The position numbers and the translations under genes were made by a program. Below, one piece after another: positions 1 through 6,641 of a stretch of DNA of 9,380 nt (the stretch's first letter is position 1; each line of letters opens with the position of its first letter). The notes below the pieces were generated by a model. The model saw only the letters and a program-made list of their open reading frames with translations. It searched no databases and was not told where the DNA came from. This stretch comes from Bacteroidetes bacterium UBA4408 (GTDB lineage Bacteria; Bacteroidota; Bacteroidia; UBA4408), in NCBI GenBank assembly GCA_002389785.1, contig DGQS01000182.1, positions 1-9,380 on the forward strand, written 5' to 3'.

Positions 1-2
1 AG

Positions 3-872
3 CAACCATCAGGCAAGGGAAAAAAGATATTGCTTGTAGGATTAGGAATAGCAGCCACAGGCACATTGGGATATTTTGGATATCAGTGGTGGCAAAAACG
101 CAAACAGTCAGGAAGTGATGCGGATACTTCGGGAGAAACACCTGACCTGGACTTAACTCCTCCTGCAAAAAACAATTTTTCTCTTCCTGCTGCTCCTAAA
201 CGAAACGATGATTTTCCTTTAAAGAAAGGCAGCAAAGGAGCAAGAGTAAAACAGGTGCAGGAAGTATTGCTTGCTAAACTCGGAAAAGATGCACTCGGCA
301 AAGCCGGAGCAGACGGAGATTTCGGAAGCAAAACAGAAGCGGCTCTTCTTAAAGCAGGATATCCAAGCACCATTGATGAAAGCACCTTCAATGTAATGAC
401 ACAGGGTGAAACTTTGGATGCTTCTGCAACAGCGAAAGAATTGTACAGCGCAGCCATCATTAAAAACTTCACCGGAGCAATTAATGCCCTGCAAAAGTTA
501 AAATCAAAAGATGATTACACCACAGTCTCTGATGATTTTAAAACTAACTACCGCATCGGTGGAGTACGTCAAACGCTTGTCAACGGAATGCTCAACAGCT
601 TTACCGATGAGAAGCAAAAACAAGCGATCCGTTTACAGTTCACCCGAATGGGATTGAATTACGATGGAAAGAAATGGTCGCTGTCCGGTATAGAAAGTTC
701 CAGTATCATCACCAAACATCCAACACTGGTGTGGGTGCATTCAAAGAAAGCGATTAAAGTTCCGTCCAATATGGTGCTTGGAAAAGTAATCGCACAGCGA
801 GGCAATCACACTTTATTTGAAAACAACGGAAAACACTTTTTAGTGGAAACCAAAACCATCAATTACTTATGA
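3..872 (+). CDS. Membrane-anchored peptidoglycan-binding protein (5' partial)
   Basis: The frame is open to the left edge and has no ATG near its start. The earliest in-window start codon is a TTG at 30, but codons upstream of it read QPSGKGKKI, so the true start probably lies outside and this is a 3' part. Numbering from that TTG, residues 1-20 form a membrane helix preceded by a basic KGKK. A Ser/Pro/Asp-rich linker follows (about 25-60). Residues 62-120 match a PG_binding_1 fold, with a 'LKKGSKG' opening and a 'GADGDFGSKTEAAL' core. The remaining 160 residues are helical, with a short beta-like end (about 245-280) I do not recognise. Members of this domain family bind cell-wall peptides. 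The gene overlaps the amidase gene by 4 bases (ATGA), so they are probably translationally coupled. A role at the virion or in wall penetration and lysis is inferred from context only. Confidence 0.8.
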   Translation, partial: QPSGKGKKILLVGLGIAATGTLGYFGYQWWQKRKQSGSDADTSGETPDLDLTPPAKNNFSLPAAPKRNDDFPLKKGSKGARVKQVQEVLLAKLGKDALGKAGADGDFGSKTEAALLKAGYPSTIDESTFNVMTQGETLDASATAKELYSAAIIKNFTGAINALQKLKSKDDYTTVSDDFKTNYRIGGVRQTLVNGMLNSFTDEKQKQAIRLQFTRMGLNYDGKKWSLSGIESSSIITKHPTLVWVHSKKAIKVPSNMVLGKVIAQRGNHTLFENNGKHFLVETKTINYL

Positions 873-1312
873 ATCATAGAAACATAAAATACATCGTGGT
901 GCATTGCACAGCAACGCCCACAACAACTACTCTCGAATCCATCAAACGCTACTGGAAAGAACAGCGTGGATGGGGCGATACTCCTGGCTACCATTATTTT
1001 ATTAAGCGTGACGGAACAATTGTTCAGTTGCTTGATGAAAAGAAAAACAGCTACGGAGTTTACAAACACAATTCCGAGTGCATCAGCATCGCTTATGTTG
1101 GCGGTATTGATAAAGACGGAAAGCCTGTGGACAACCGCAGCGATGCACAAAAGCATGCTATGTTCGATATCATCGTGCGCTTAACGGAAAAGTATCCGAA
1201 AGCAGAAGTGCTTGGACACAGAGATTTTCCGGGAGTGAAAAAAGCCTGCCCTTGCTTCGATGTAAAAGAGTGGCTAAAAAATTACGAACCTGATTTTAAT
1301 TCCGCAGCATAA
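869..1312 (+). CDS. N-acetylmuramoyl-L-alanine amidase, T7-lysozyme type (endolysin)
   Basis: This 147-residue protein is a single Amidase_2 domain, about the size of T7 lysozyme (151 residues). It should cleave the bond between N-acetylmuramic acid and L-alanine in peptidoglycan. The expected zinc ligands are visible: H12 in 'IVVHCTAT', H117 in 'LGHRDF' and C127 in 'KKACPCFDV'. The likely catalytic Y41 ('GYHYFI') and K125 are also present, so the enzyme looks intact. It has no signal peptide or membrane helix. A cytoplasmic enzyme of this kind needs a holin or another export route, and two small membrane proteins are encoded downstream. The start ATG overlaps the previous stop, and the stop shares one base with the next ATG. 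It is probably the lysis enzyme of the element. A host recycling amidase is less likely given the neighbours. Confidence 0.92.
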   Translation: MNHRNIKYIVVHCTATPTTTTLESIKRYWKEQRGWGDTPGYHYFIKRDGTIVQLLDEKKNSYGVYKHNSECISIAYVGGIDKDGKPVDNRSDAQKHAMFDIIVRLTEKYPKAEVLGHRDFPGVKKACPCFDVKEWLKNYEPDFNSAA

Positions 1313-2052
1313 TGGTATTACAGAAGTTAAGAGCAATACTAAAGCACAATGGTTTTAAACTCTATACCCGCCCGCATGAGTTAAACATTGTAGGCTTGCG
1401 ATCTGCCAGTACATTTCCGAATCGCTTTGATGACGAGATTCATGTGTTCTATAAGGTTAGCCCAATCAAATGGAACTATCACGTTTACAAAGCCACCACC
1501 GATCCAGGTACATTTTGGTTACGCAATCCGATGCAGCCACAGGGAACAGCCATCCTCGCCCAAGGCCAATATGAGCATGCTTATGAGATGGGCTTACACC
1601 GTGGACAGTACACCGCTTTAGTACAGCGCAAACCTGTAACTGTTATCCGGGATTATGACCGTGACGCTATGCTTGATTTTTATAACGGTAAAAAAACAAA
1701 GGGCATGTATGGAATCAATGTCCACAGAGCCAACAAAACTGGTACAACCAAAACTGTAGATAAAAATTCAGCAGGATGTCAGGTATTTGAGAATGCAACA
1801 GCCTTTCAGCAATTCATGCTTCTGTGTGAACGCCATCGCCGGATGTACGGCAATAAATTCACTTACACTCTGATTGATTTCAGAGCAGTAAAAAGAGAAA
1901 CATACAGGCGCATCGCAGTTGGAGCAGGAATCGTTGGTCTGCTTGCATTAGGGTACATCGCTTTCACCGGAGGCGATAAACTCAAAAACATCGCTGAACA
2001 AATCAGCGAAACATTTAATCACCTATTTAAAAAACAAGAACAGCAACCATGA
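1312..2052 (+). CDS. YkuD-like wall enzyme with C-terminal membrane anchor
   Basis: This protein has 246 residues. Residues about 22-190 form a soluble domain with 'GINVHRAN' (H138) followed by 'DKNSAGCQVF' (S153, G155, C156). This is the His...Ser-x-Gly-Cys arrangement of the L,D-transpeptidase (YkuD) catalytic site. Such enzymes make or cut cross-links in peptidoglycan through a cysteine thioester. The preceding part ('ATTDPGTFWL', 'LHRGQYTALVQ') resembles uncharacterised proteins of Bacteroidota phages and prophages as I remember them. A single hydrophobic helix (about 201-219) follows a basic stretch (KRETYRR), and a 27-residue charged tail ends the protein. No N-terminal signal is visible. 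By the positive-inside rule the catalytic domain would face the cytoplasm, so it may act only after membrane disruption or as part of a virion membrane. It overlaps both neighbours (TAATG at the start, ATGA at the end). The fold assignment is an inference from the motif. Confidence 0.72.
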   Translation: MVLQKLRAILKHNGFKLYTRPHELNIVGLRSASTFPNRFDDEIHVFYKVSPIKWNYHVYKATTDPGTFWLRNPMQPQGTAILAQGQYEHAYEMGLHRGQYTALVQRKPVTVIRDYDRDAMLDFYNGKKTKGMYGINVHRANKTGTTKTVDKNSAGCQVFENATAFQQFMLLCERHRRMYGNKFTYTLIDFRAVKRETYRRIAVGAGIVGLLALGYIAFTGGDKLKNIAEQISETFNHLFKKQEQQP

Positions 2053-2285
2053 AAGTAAAAGACATCTTACACCAGTTACTAAAAGACAAAGACGGAAATT
2101 TCTCGTTAAGAGAAGCCGTTACACTGACCTACGTGCTTATGTCAATCATTAGCTGGGTGTCACAGCAGTTCTTTGGTATGGAGGTTCCTGAATACATGTT
2201 CTATGCATTCATCAGTATGATTGGTGCAGGTACGTTCGGTTACTCTCTTGAGAAAAAGTCGTCGTCAGCGACGACAGGCAATTAA
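2049..2285 (+). CDS. Small two-helix membrane protein, holin candidate
   Basis: This 78-residue protein begins with a charged amphipathic stretch (residues 1-21, rich in K and D). Two hydrophobic helices follow, at about 23-42 and 48-65, joined by a short turn (GMEVPE). It ends in a polar tail (EKKSSSATTGN). That size and topology fit a class II holin, a phage protein that opens the inner membrane so the endolysin can reach the wall. Its position right after two wall enzymes supports the idea. Holins share little sequence, so the call is by topology and context only, and another small virion membrane protein is possible. The start overlaps the upstream stop by 4 bases. A 7-bp hairpin lies in the last codons. 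Confidence 0.6.
   Translation: MKVKDILHQLLKDKDGNFSLREAVTLTYVLMSIISWVSQQFFGMEVPEYMFYAFISMIGAGTFGYSLEKKSSSATTGN
2258..2275 (+). repeat. Short perfect hairpin at the end of the holin-like gene
   Basis: GTCGTCG and CGACGAC pair as a perfect 7-bp, GC-rich stem around a TCAG loop. It sits in codons for the polar tail of the small membrane protein, 10 bases before the stop. No T-run follows, so it is not a standard terminator. It might slow ribosomes or stabilise the upstream mRNA, or it may only reflect Ser/Thr codon choice. Confidence 0.4.
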
Positions 2286-2313
2286 TTATTAACCAATAAA
2301 AATTAGAAAAAAT

Positions 2314-2958
2314 ATGAAACGAGTTCCATTAGTTATTTTATTTACAGCATTGATCACAGGTTTGTTCCTGTCGCTGAGTACCTGCAATACCGGAGAGAAA
2401 GTGAAGCCGGATAAAACAGCAATCATAAAGGCTTCAGAAAAAGCGGAGAGCATTGATACCAGTTACAAAACTGCTTTTGAATCCTTACAAACACACAGCG
2501 ACAGTTTGCAAAAGGAATTGTCATTCACTCAAAGCAAACTGAAAGCAACCAAGTTCAAATTAAATCAGTCGCAAATTGCGCTTGTTGCATTAGCTGAAAA
2601 ACAAAGCGACACACTGAGTTTTGAGCAATTGCTGAATGACTGTGATTCCTTAAAACAACAAACGCTTGCTTATGTAGCATGGGTGGACAGTACACAAAGC
2701 ATCTACGAAACCAACCTTGTGCAGCTACAGGAAATGGTCGCAACCAAAGATTCGCAGATTGTTGTTTGTGCGGCCTCCTATTCACAGATGAAAGGTTTGT
2801 TGGACGACAATTTAGAAAGGGAACGAAAACTCACCGAAAATCTGAATACAGCCTATAAATCACAGCGCAGGAAAGTGCTGCAAAATAAACTGCTTGCCGG
2901 AGGCATGCTCATACTATCAGGAATCGCAACAACACTTTACATCAACGCCAATAAATAA
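2314..2958 (+). CDS. Helical periplasmic-type protein with lipoprotein-like start and C-terminal membrane helix (unimolecular spanin candidate)
   Basis: This protein has 214 residues. Residues 1-23 are a basic (MKR) then hydrophobic signal-like segment ending 'LSLSTC'. C24 could be a lipidation cysteine, although Thr before the Cys is not the usual Gly/Ala/Ser. Residues about 35-185 are highly helical and charged, with Gln-, Ser- and Lys-rich stretches suggesting coiled coil. Residues 193-210 form a second membrane helix, followed by only NANK. An outer-membrane lipid anchor, a long periplasmic span and an inner-membrane helix is the layout of unimolecular spanins such as T1 gp11, which act at the last step of Gram-negative lysis. 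Against this, the basic cluster KSQRRK sits just before the second helix, where positive-inside rules would place cytoplasm. A membrane-linked virion protein is the alternative. It starts 28 bases after the holin-like gene without a Shine-Dalgarno site. Confidence 0.6.
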   Translation: MKRVPLVILFTALITGLFLSLSTCNTGEKVKPDKTAIIKASEKAESIDTSYKTAFESLQTHSDSLQKELSFTQSKLKATKFKLNQSQIALVALAEKQSDTLSFEQLLNDCDSLKQQTLAYVAWVDSTQSIYETNLVQLQEMVATKDSQIVVCAASYSQMKGLLDDNLERERKLTENLNTAYKSQRRKVLQNKLLAGGMLILSGIATTLYINANK

Positions 2959-3149
2959 TGAAAGAAAAAACAATCGTATCATCCGTTACACTCGCTGCTT
3001 CACTCATCAGCTACTTCTACGCCAAGGAAGCACAAAAGGACACCATTCCCTTTGTAATGATTGGCGGGTTCATGGGGGCTGTAATCGGTGAAGTGATTGT
3101 GGGAGCAATTAACAACAGTAAAAACAACCAAGACAAAAAGGAGGATTAA
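2958..3149 (+). CDS. Second small two-helix membrane protein, holin-like
   Basis: This 63-residue protein has hydrophobic helices at about 5-21 and 29-50, joined by a short charged loop (KEAQKD), and a lysine- and aspartate-rich tail (KNNQDKKED). The second helix is Gly-rich (IGGFMGAVIGEVIVGA), as in helices that pack tightly together. The start shares one base with the stop of the spanin-like gene, which supports a real coupled gene. It may be a holin, an antiholin partner of the first small membrane protein, or a small virion membrane protein. I recognise no specific family. Its last codons also carry the Shine-Dalgarno site of the next gene. Confidence 0.6.
   Translation: MKEKTIVSSVTLAASLISYFYAKEAQKDTIPFVMIGGFMGAVIGEVIVGAINNSKNNQDKKED
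3138..3144 (+). promoter_or_regulatory. Strong Shine-Dalgarno site AAGGAGG
   Basis: AAGGAGG lies 6 bases before the ATG at 3151 and overlaps the end of the upstream gene. It fixes the start of the next protein at 3151 and rules out the longer in-frame ATG at 3097, which lies inside the previous gene and has no such site. None of the other starts in the window has a comparable site. Confidence 0.85.
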
Positions 3150-3150
3150 T

Positions 3151-3711
3151 ATGGCAACAGAAATCATCAACAATGGATCGAGCCTGAAAATTATTACAGA
3201 TGGCTCACCACGCTTTGTTCTGAAAAATCAAATCAAAGAAGTGGAAGTGGTAAGAGATACCATTATCAAAATCGACATCGGTCAGGGAGCATTGTACAAT
3301 GTGTTTGTAGATCAAACCGAAGTTACTAATCCGGCAAGTGCAACTGTGGAAGAGTTGAGAGATAAAATCATCGACATGCTTCAAACCGCAGCAGCAGTTG
3401 GTTTAGCTACGGAAGCAAAACAAACCGAAGGCAATGCAGAGATCGTGAATTTGAAAAACTCGGTAGCTCAATTATCAGAAAAGGTAACGAGCATGAACGA
3501 CAAAATCTTCTACGAGCCTAAACTGGTAGATGAAACAAATTCAAATGTTGTATACAAAGGATTTGCCAATCCGGGAGCAGCAACCGACCAAGCGGTGTGG
3601 GCAATCTTAAAGGTGACCAACAACAAAGGAGTTCTTTCTTATCACTGGGCAAGTGGAAACAAAAACTTTGACAAAGTTTGGAATAACAGAAAAGTTCTTG
3701 CCTACAGCTAA
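3151..3711 (+). CDS. Phage structural or fibre-like protein with conserved C-terminal motif
   Basis: This protein has 186 residues, starting at the ATG served by the AAGGAGG site. It divides into an N-terminal beta-rich part (about 1-65, 'SLKIITDGSPRFVLKNQIKEV'-like strands), a helical middle (about 66-115, 'VEELRDKIIDMLQ...VAQLSEKVTSMNDK', coiled-coil-like), and a C-terminal beta domain from 'FYEPKLVDE' onward. The C-terminus has spaced 'VVYKGFANPG', 'AVWAILKVT', 'HWASGNKNFDKVW' and a terminal 'NNRKVLAYS'. From memory, this ending resembles a small domain at the C-termini of many tailed-phage proteins of unknown exact role, where 'WDNR..L.YS' closes the chain. A trimeric fibre or decoration protein would fit the coiled coil, but this is inference. 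It is the last gene of the lysis and wall block and is followed directly by a terminator. The strong translation signal suggests it is needed in quantity. Confidence 0.65.
   Translation: MATEIINNGSSLKIITDGSPRFVLKNQIKEVEVVRDTIIKIDIGQGALYNVFVDQTEVTNPASATVEELRDKIIDMLQTAAAVGLATEAKQTEGNAEIVNLKNSVAQLSEKVTSMNDKIFYEPKLVDETNSNVVYKGFANPGAATDQAVWAILKVTNNKGVLSYHWASGNKNFDKVWNNRKVLAYS
3663..3679. repeat. 17-base odd palindrome AAACTTTG-A-CAAAGTTT
   Basis: A perfect 8-bp inverted repeat with a single central base lies in the codons for 'NFDKV' near the end of the structural-protein gene. It is about 45 bases before the terminator and 85 bases before the methyltransferase start. It could be a protein-binding site for the next transcription unit, or chance within a conserved protein motif. 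Confidence 0.35.
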
Positions 3712-3722
3712 AAACTTAAACT

Positions 3723-3750
3723 AAAGCCGGACAATTAAAGTCCGGCTTTT
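3723..3750 (+). terminator. Rho-independent terminator after the wall/lysis block
   Basis: AAAGCCGGAC (3723-3732) and GTCCGGCTTT (3740-3749) form a perfect 10-bp stem with an AATTAAA loop, ending in TTTT. It lies 11 bases after the stop of the structural-type gene and 13 bases before the methyltransferase start. The methyltransferase and ATPase genes therefore need read-through or a promoter I could not identify. Confidence 0.85.
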
Positions 3751-3762
3751 ACTTCTTAGAAA

Positions 3763-4629
3763 ATGAAAACACCAATTACATATTACGGAGGAAAACAAAC
3801 CATGTTAAAACACCTTTTGCAATTAATACCGGCTCATCGCATTTATTGTGAACCATTCTTTGGTGGCGGAGCATTATTTTTTGCCAAACCAAAATCAGAA
3901 GTGGAAGTTATCAATGACAAAAACGGAGAGGTAATTAATTTCTTTAAGGTGATAAAGTCCAAGTTTCCCGAACTGCAAAAAGAAATTCAATCCACTTTGC
4001 ATAGCCGTGAATTATACAAGAATGCAATGGTAGTGTATGAGCATCCTGAATTATTTCCGGATGTTAAACGTGCATGGGCATTATGGACACTTACCAATCA
4101 GGGTTTTGCAGGTATGATTGGCTCTTGGGGATTTGGTAAAACAAACTCCAAAGAGAAATCTCTTGCAAATAAAAGAGAAGACTTTACGCATGTATATGCC
4201 CAGCGATTAAAGACCGTTCAAATTGAGAACAATGATGCCCTTAAGGTAATTGACCGATGTGATGCAAAAGACGCATTCATTTATGCCGATCCGCCATACA
4301 TAGGCTCGGACATGGGACATTACAAAGGATATTCAGAGGCAGACTATAAACAGTTGCTAGACAAGTTGAGCAAGGTAAAGGGAAAGTTTCTGTTGAGTTC
4401 TTATCCTTCTGCTATCCTAAGTCAGTACGTAAAAAAGTTTAAATGGCGCACAAAAAGAGTGGAGAAATCAGTAGCGGTCACAAAACACACCGACAAAAAG
4501 AAGACGGAGATGTTGGTGTTTAATTATGACCCTGAGAAGATTAAACCAATGAACGCAGATCCAAAACTCAAACGCATCTCAGTAAAAGAAATTGAAACAA
4601 AACTCAAACGCTTAAAATTCGCAGCATAA
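3763..4629 (+). CDS. D12-class (Dam-like) DNA adenine-N6 methyltransferase
   Basis: This 288-residue protein has the full D12 set. It begins with 'YYGGK' (7-11), followed by 'YCEPFFGGGALFF' (28-40) for S-adenosylmethionine binding. 'INDKNGEVINFF' (50-61) comes next, then the catalytic 'DPPY' at 176-179, and 'KKKTEMLVFNY' near 246-256. Such enzymes transfer a methyl group to adenine N6, often in GATC but sometimes at other sites, so the target is not proven. A further lysine-rich 30-residue tail follows the usual end. No restriction endonuclease gene is next to it, so it looks like an orphan phage-type methylase, probably protecting element DNA from host restriction or timing its functions. 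It starts just after a terminator, with an A-rich leader and no Shine-Dalgarno site. Its stop shares one base with the start of the ATPase gene. Confidence 0.93.
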   Translation: MKTPITYYGGKQTMLKHLLQLIPAHRIYCEPFFGGGALFFAKPKSEVEVINDKNGEVINFFKVIKSKFPELQKEIQSTLHSRELYKNAMVVYEHPELFPDVKRAWALWTLTNQGFAGMIGSWGFGKTNSKEKSLANKREDFTHVYAQRLKTVQIENNDALKVIDRCDAKDAFIYADPPYIGSDMGHYKGYSEADYKQLLDKLSKVKGKFLLSSYPSAILSQYVKKFKWRTKRVEKSVAVTKHTDKKKTEMLVFNYDPEKIKPMNADPKLKRISVKEIETKLKRLKFAA

Positions 4630-6524
4630 TGAAGGGAAAGAAAATTACAACCGACAATTATTTTGAAACCATTGAAGAGATTGGTTTTGAAAATCTACCG
4701 CAAGCCTTAAGGGAATCACACATGGCTATAATCGCTAAAACAAATGAAGGAGAAGACTGGAGCGGAGATTCTGATTTTAACCGTATGGTAAATTTGTCTT
4801 TTAAGAAGCTCGAAGAGTTTATTAAGTCGAGTTCTATGTCATTATCTGGGATTTCAGATGAGCATCCTGAAACAAAACGAGCAAAGGCAGATATCAAAGG
4901 ATATAAGAAGTTTACGACCGAAAGGTTAAAAATGATTTATCGCCTTGAATTAGATACTGAGCTTGAAGATGGAGAACAAGAGTGGATCACCATTCGCAAG
5001 AACGCTATTGAGAAAATCTTAAAGGAACGTGGCGAACCAATTGATGGCACTAAAGATTCAAATAAGAAAAAGAAGAATCCTTACGCAGAAATTTCTACAG
5101 AGGTAAAATTTATTAATCGCTTTTTGGATTTCAATGATAAGATACTTTACAAAAAGACTTTTGAGATTTTCACCGATGAATTGCAGAAAGCTATTGAGGA
5201 AAAGAAGATCACTAAAAAATCTCCTGTAGCTAAAGACATCATGGCTATTCAGCAAGCTGTTCTGAAAGCCTTTAATACGATGGGGAATGCCAAGCACTTT
5301 GTATTAAATCCTGCAACGGTTAAACGTCTGAAATCAATCATTGAGAAATATGAGAACGCATACGATGATATCGATGAGTCCTACATTAAAGTAAAAAAGA
5401 AAAAAATGGATTTGAATGGAATCAACAATTCATCTATGCAAGTGAACGTAATGCCAAGCACTGATTTTACAAATCTTCAGTTTAATGCAATAGGCTTTAA
5501 AGACAAGTGGTTAAACTTTATTGGTGATCCTTCGCCCGGATTTACTGCAATGGTTTTTGGTATGCCTAAAATGGGTAAGAGTTATTTATGTGTTGACTTT
5601 GCAGGATATTTAGCAAGAAATCACGGGAAGGTACTCTATGTTGCAAAGGAGGAAAAACTGGATGCTACGCTTCAGAAGAAATTAAAGGATAAGGATGTAG
5701 CACATGAAAATCTTTTTGTGGCAGATGCTTTACCAAGCGATTTATCAGTCTATGATTTTATTTTCCTGGACTCGGTGAACAAGATTGGTTTACAACCAAA
5801 AGATTTAGATAAACTAAAAGCAGATAATAAAGGAAAATCATTCATCTATATATTTCAGGCCACAAAAGGTGGAAAGTTCAAAGGCAATAATGAATTTCAA
5901 CATGATGTGGATGTAGTGATTGAAGTGCCGGAGCAAGGGAAAGCAATTCAATTTGGAAGATTTAATCAAGGAGGGGAACTGGATATTTTTGGAGATAAAA
6001 GCATCGGAGAGGCAGAGGAATTAAATGGAGTCAGAAAAAGCGGAAAGAACTTGGACGTTCCAAATAAAGTATCGAACGTAGACAACATGAAAAAGAAAGA
6101 AAACCAAGAGCAGGACTGGACAAATCGTCCGGAACTGCATTCAATTGAAAGATCGCACCTGATCCGAATCAAAAACCTGTATGAAGAAGGGAACATGAAA
6201 GAAGCCATGCGCCAAGCAGCCTTTTTGGACACTTATCTCCGTGAAATGATCCCACCAAAGGTTTGGGTTGAAATGGGAGGAGAATTAACGCCAACGGGAA
6301 TAGAGAAACTAAGGTTATCATCGAACTTTGCCAGTCGTCCTGATGACGTTAATCCCAAGTACCTATTTACGCAAACGGCAACTGCCCTGCTTGTTGAGGC
6401 ACTAAGAGGCGATTTTGACTTAAAAGCCCTTATAAGTGCAGAGTTAGCCAACAGGGGGCAAGATGACAAGGGTAATTGGGTTGGCTTTGAACAGGCTGCC
6501 AAAATCCATAAAATCAAAAAATAA
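4629..6524 (+). CDS. RecA-fold ATPase with long N- and C-terminal arms (mobile-element type)
   Basis: This protein has 631 residues. The core (about 285-460) has Walker A 'GMPKMGKS' (311-318). 'HGKVLYVAKEEK' follows, as in RadA/DnaB/KaiC-type RecA-fold ATPases, and Walker B is 'FIFLD' (377-381). Strands with 'FIYIFQATKGG' and 'FQHDVDVVIEV' come after. The N-terminal 150 residues are charged and helical. Residues about 150-250 ('INRFLDFNDKILYKK', 'ELQKAIEEKKITKKSP') resemble, from memory, a segment found in very large multidomain proteins of Bacteroidota mobile elements. A Lys/Glu-rich linker (about 470-495) leads to a C-terminal helical domain (about 500-631, 'LREMIPPKVWVEMGG'). It could remodel DNA or a nucleoprotein complex in replication, repair or packaging; the sequence does not decide which. 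It is translationally coupled to the methyltransferase (TAATG) and followed by a terminator 23 bases after its stop. Confidence 0.75.
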   Translation: MKGKKITTDNYFETIEEIGFENLPQALRESHMAIIAKTNEGEDWSGDSDFNRMVNLSFKKLEEFIKSSSMSLSGISDEHPETKRAKADIKGYKKFTTERLKMIYRLELDTELEDGEQEWITIRKNAIEKILKERGEPIDGTKDSNKKKKNPYAEISTEVKFINRFLDFNDKILYKKTFEIFTDELQKAIEEKKITKKSPVAKDIMAIQQAVLKAFNTMGNAKHFVLNPATVKRLKSIIEKYENAYDDIDESYIKVKKKKMDLNGINNSSMQVNVMPSTDFTNLQFNAIGFKDKWLNFIGDPSPGFTAMVFGMPKMGKSYLCVDFAGYLARNHGKVLYVAKEEKLDATLQKKLKDKDVAHENLFVADALPSDLSVYDFIFLDSVNKIGLQPKDLDKLKADNKGKSFIYIFQATKGGKFKGNNEFQHDVDVVIEVPEQGKAIQFGRFNQGGELDIFGDKSIGEAEELNGVRKSGKNLDVPNKVSNVDNMKKKENQEQDWTNRPELHSIERSHLIRIKNLYEEGNMKEAMRQAAFLDTYLREMIPPKVWVEMGGELTPTGIEKLRLSSNFASRPDDVNPKYLFTQTATALLVEALRGDFDLKALISAELANRGQDDKGNWVGFEQAAKIHKIKK

Positions 6525-6547
6525 TGGCTGATTTTAGGGGAAAAATT

Positions 6548-6570
6548 AAGGGGCAATTTTCGCCCCTTTT
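6548..6570 (+). terminator. Rho-independent terminator after the ATPase gene
   Basis: AAGGGGC (6548-6554) and GCCCCTT (6562-6568) form a perfect 7-bp stem with a 7-base loop and continue into a run of T. It starts 23 bases after the ATPase stop and ends the last gene of the element on this side. Confidence 0.85.
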
Positions 6571-6604
6571 TAGTTGTTATGATTTTAGGAATTTCTACCT
6601 TTAT

Positions 6605-6630
6605 CCCAAAACCCACAAGGGTGGTTTGGG
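6605..6630. repeat. Bulged hairpin in the element-flank spacer
   Basis: CCCAAA-AC-CCAC and GTGG-TTTGGG pair as a 10-bp stem with a two-base bulge and an AAGG loop. No T-run follows on either strand, so it is not a typical terminator. It could be a protein-binding or recombination site at the element border, or an RNA stem. Confidence 0.4.
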
Positions 6631-6641
6631 AAGAAATTTTA

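Noticed and set aside
30..32. TTG at 30 as the real start of the first gene
   Set aside because: The same frame continues to the left edge with a basic stretch typical of residues before a membrane helix, so the gene most likely begins outside the window.
2555..2785. Minus-strand frame opposite the spanin-like gene, and similar antisense frames over the dehydrogenase, methyltransferase and ATPase genes
   Set aside because: They lie wholly opposite well-supported genes, show no domain sense or start signals and look like mirror frames.
3097..3150. Longer start at 3097 for the structural-type protein
   Set aside because: This ATG lies within the preceding small membrane protein gene and has no ribosome site, while the ATG at 3151 follows a perfect AAGGAGG and removes the overlap.
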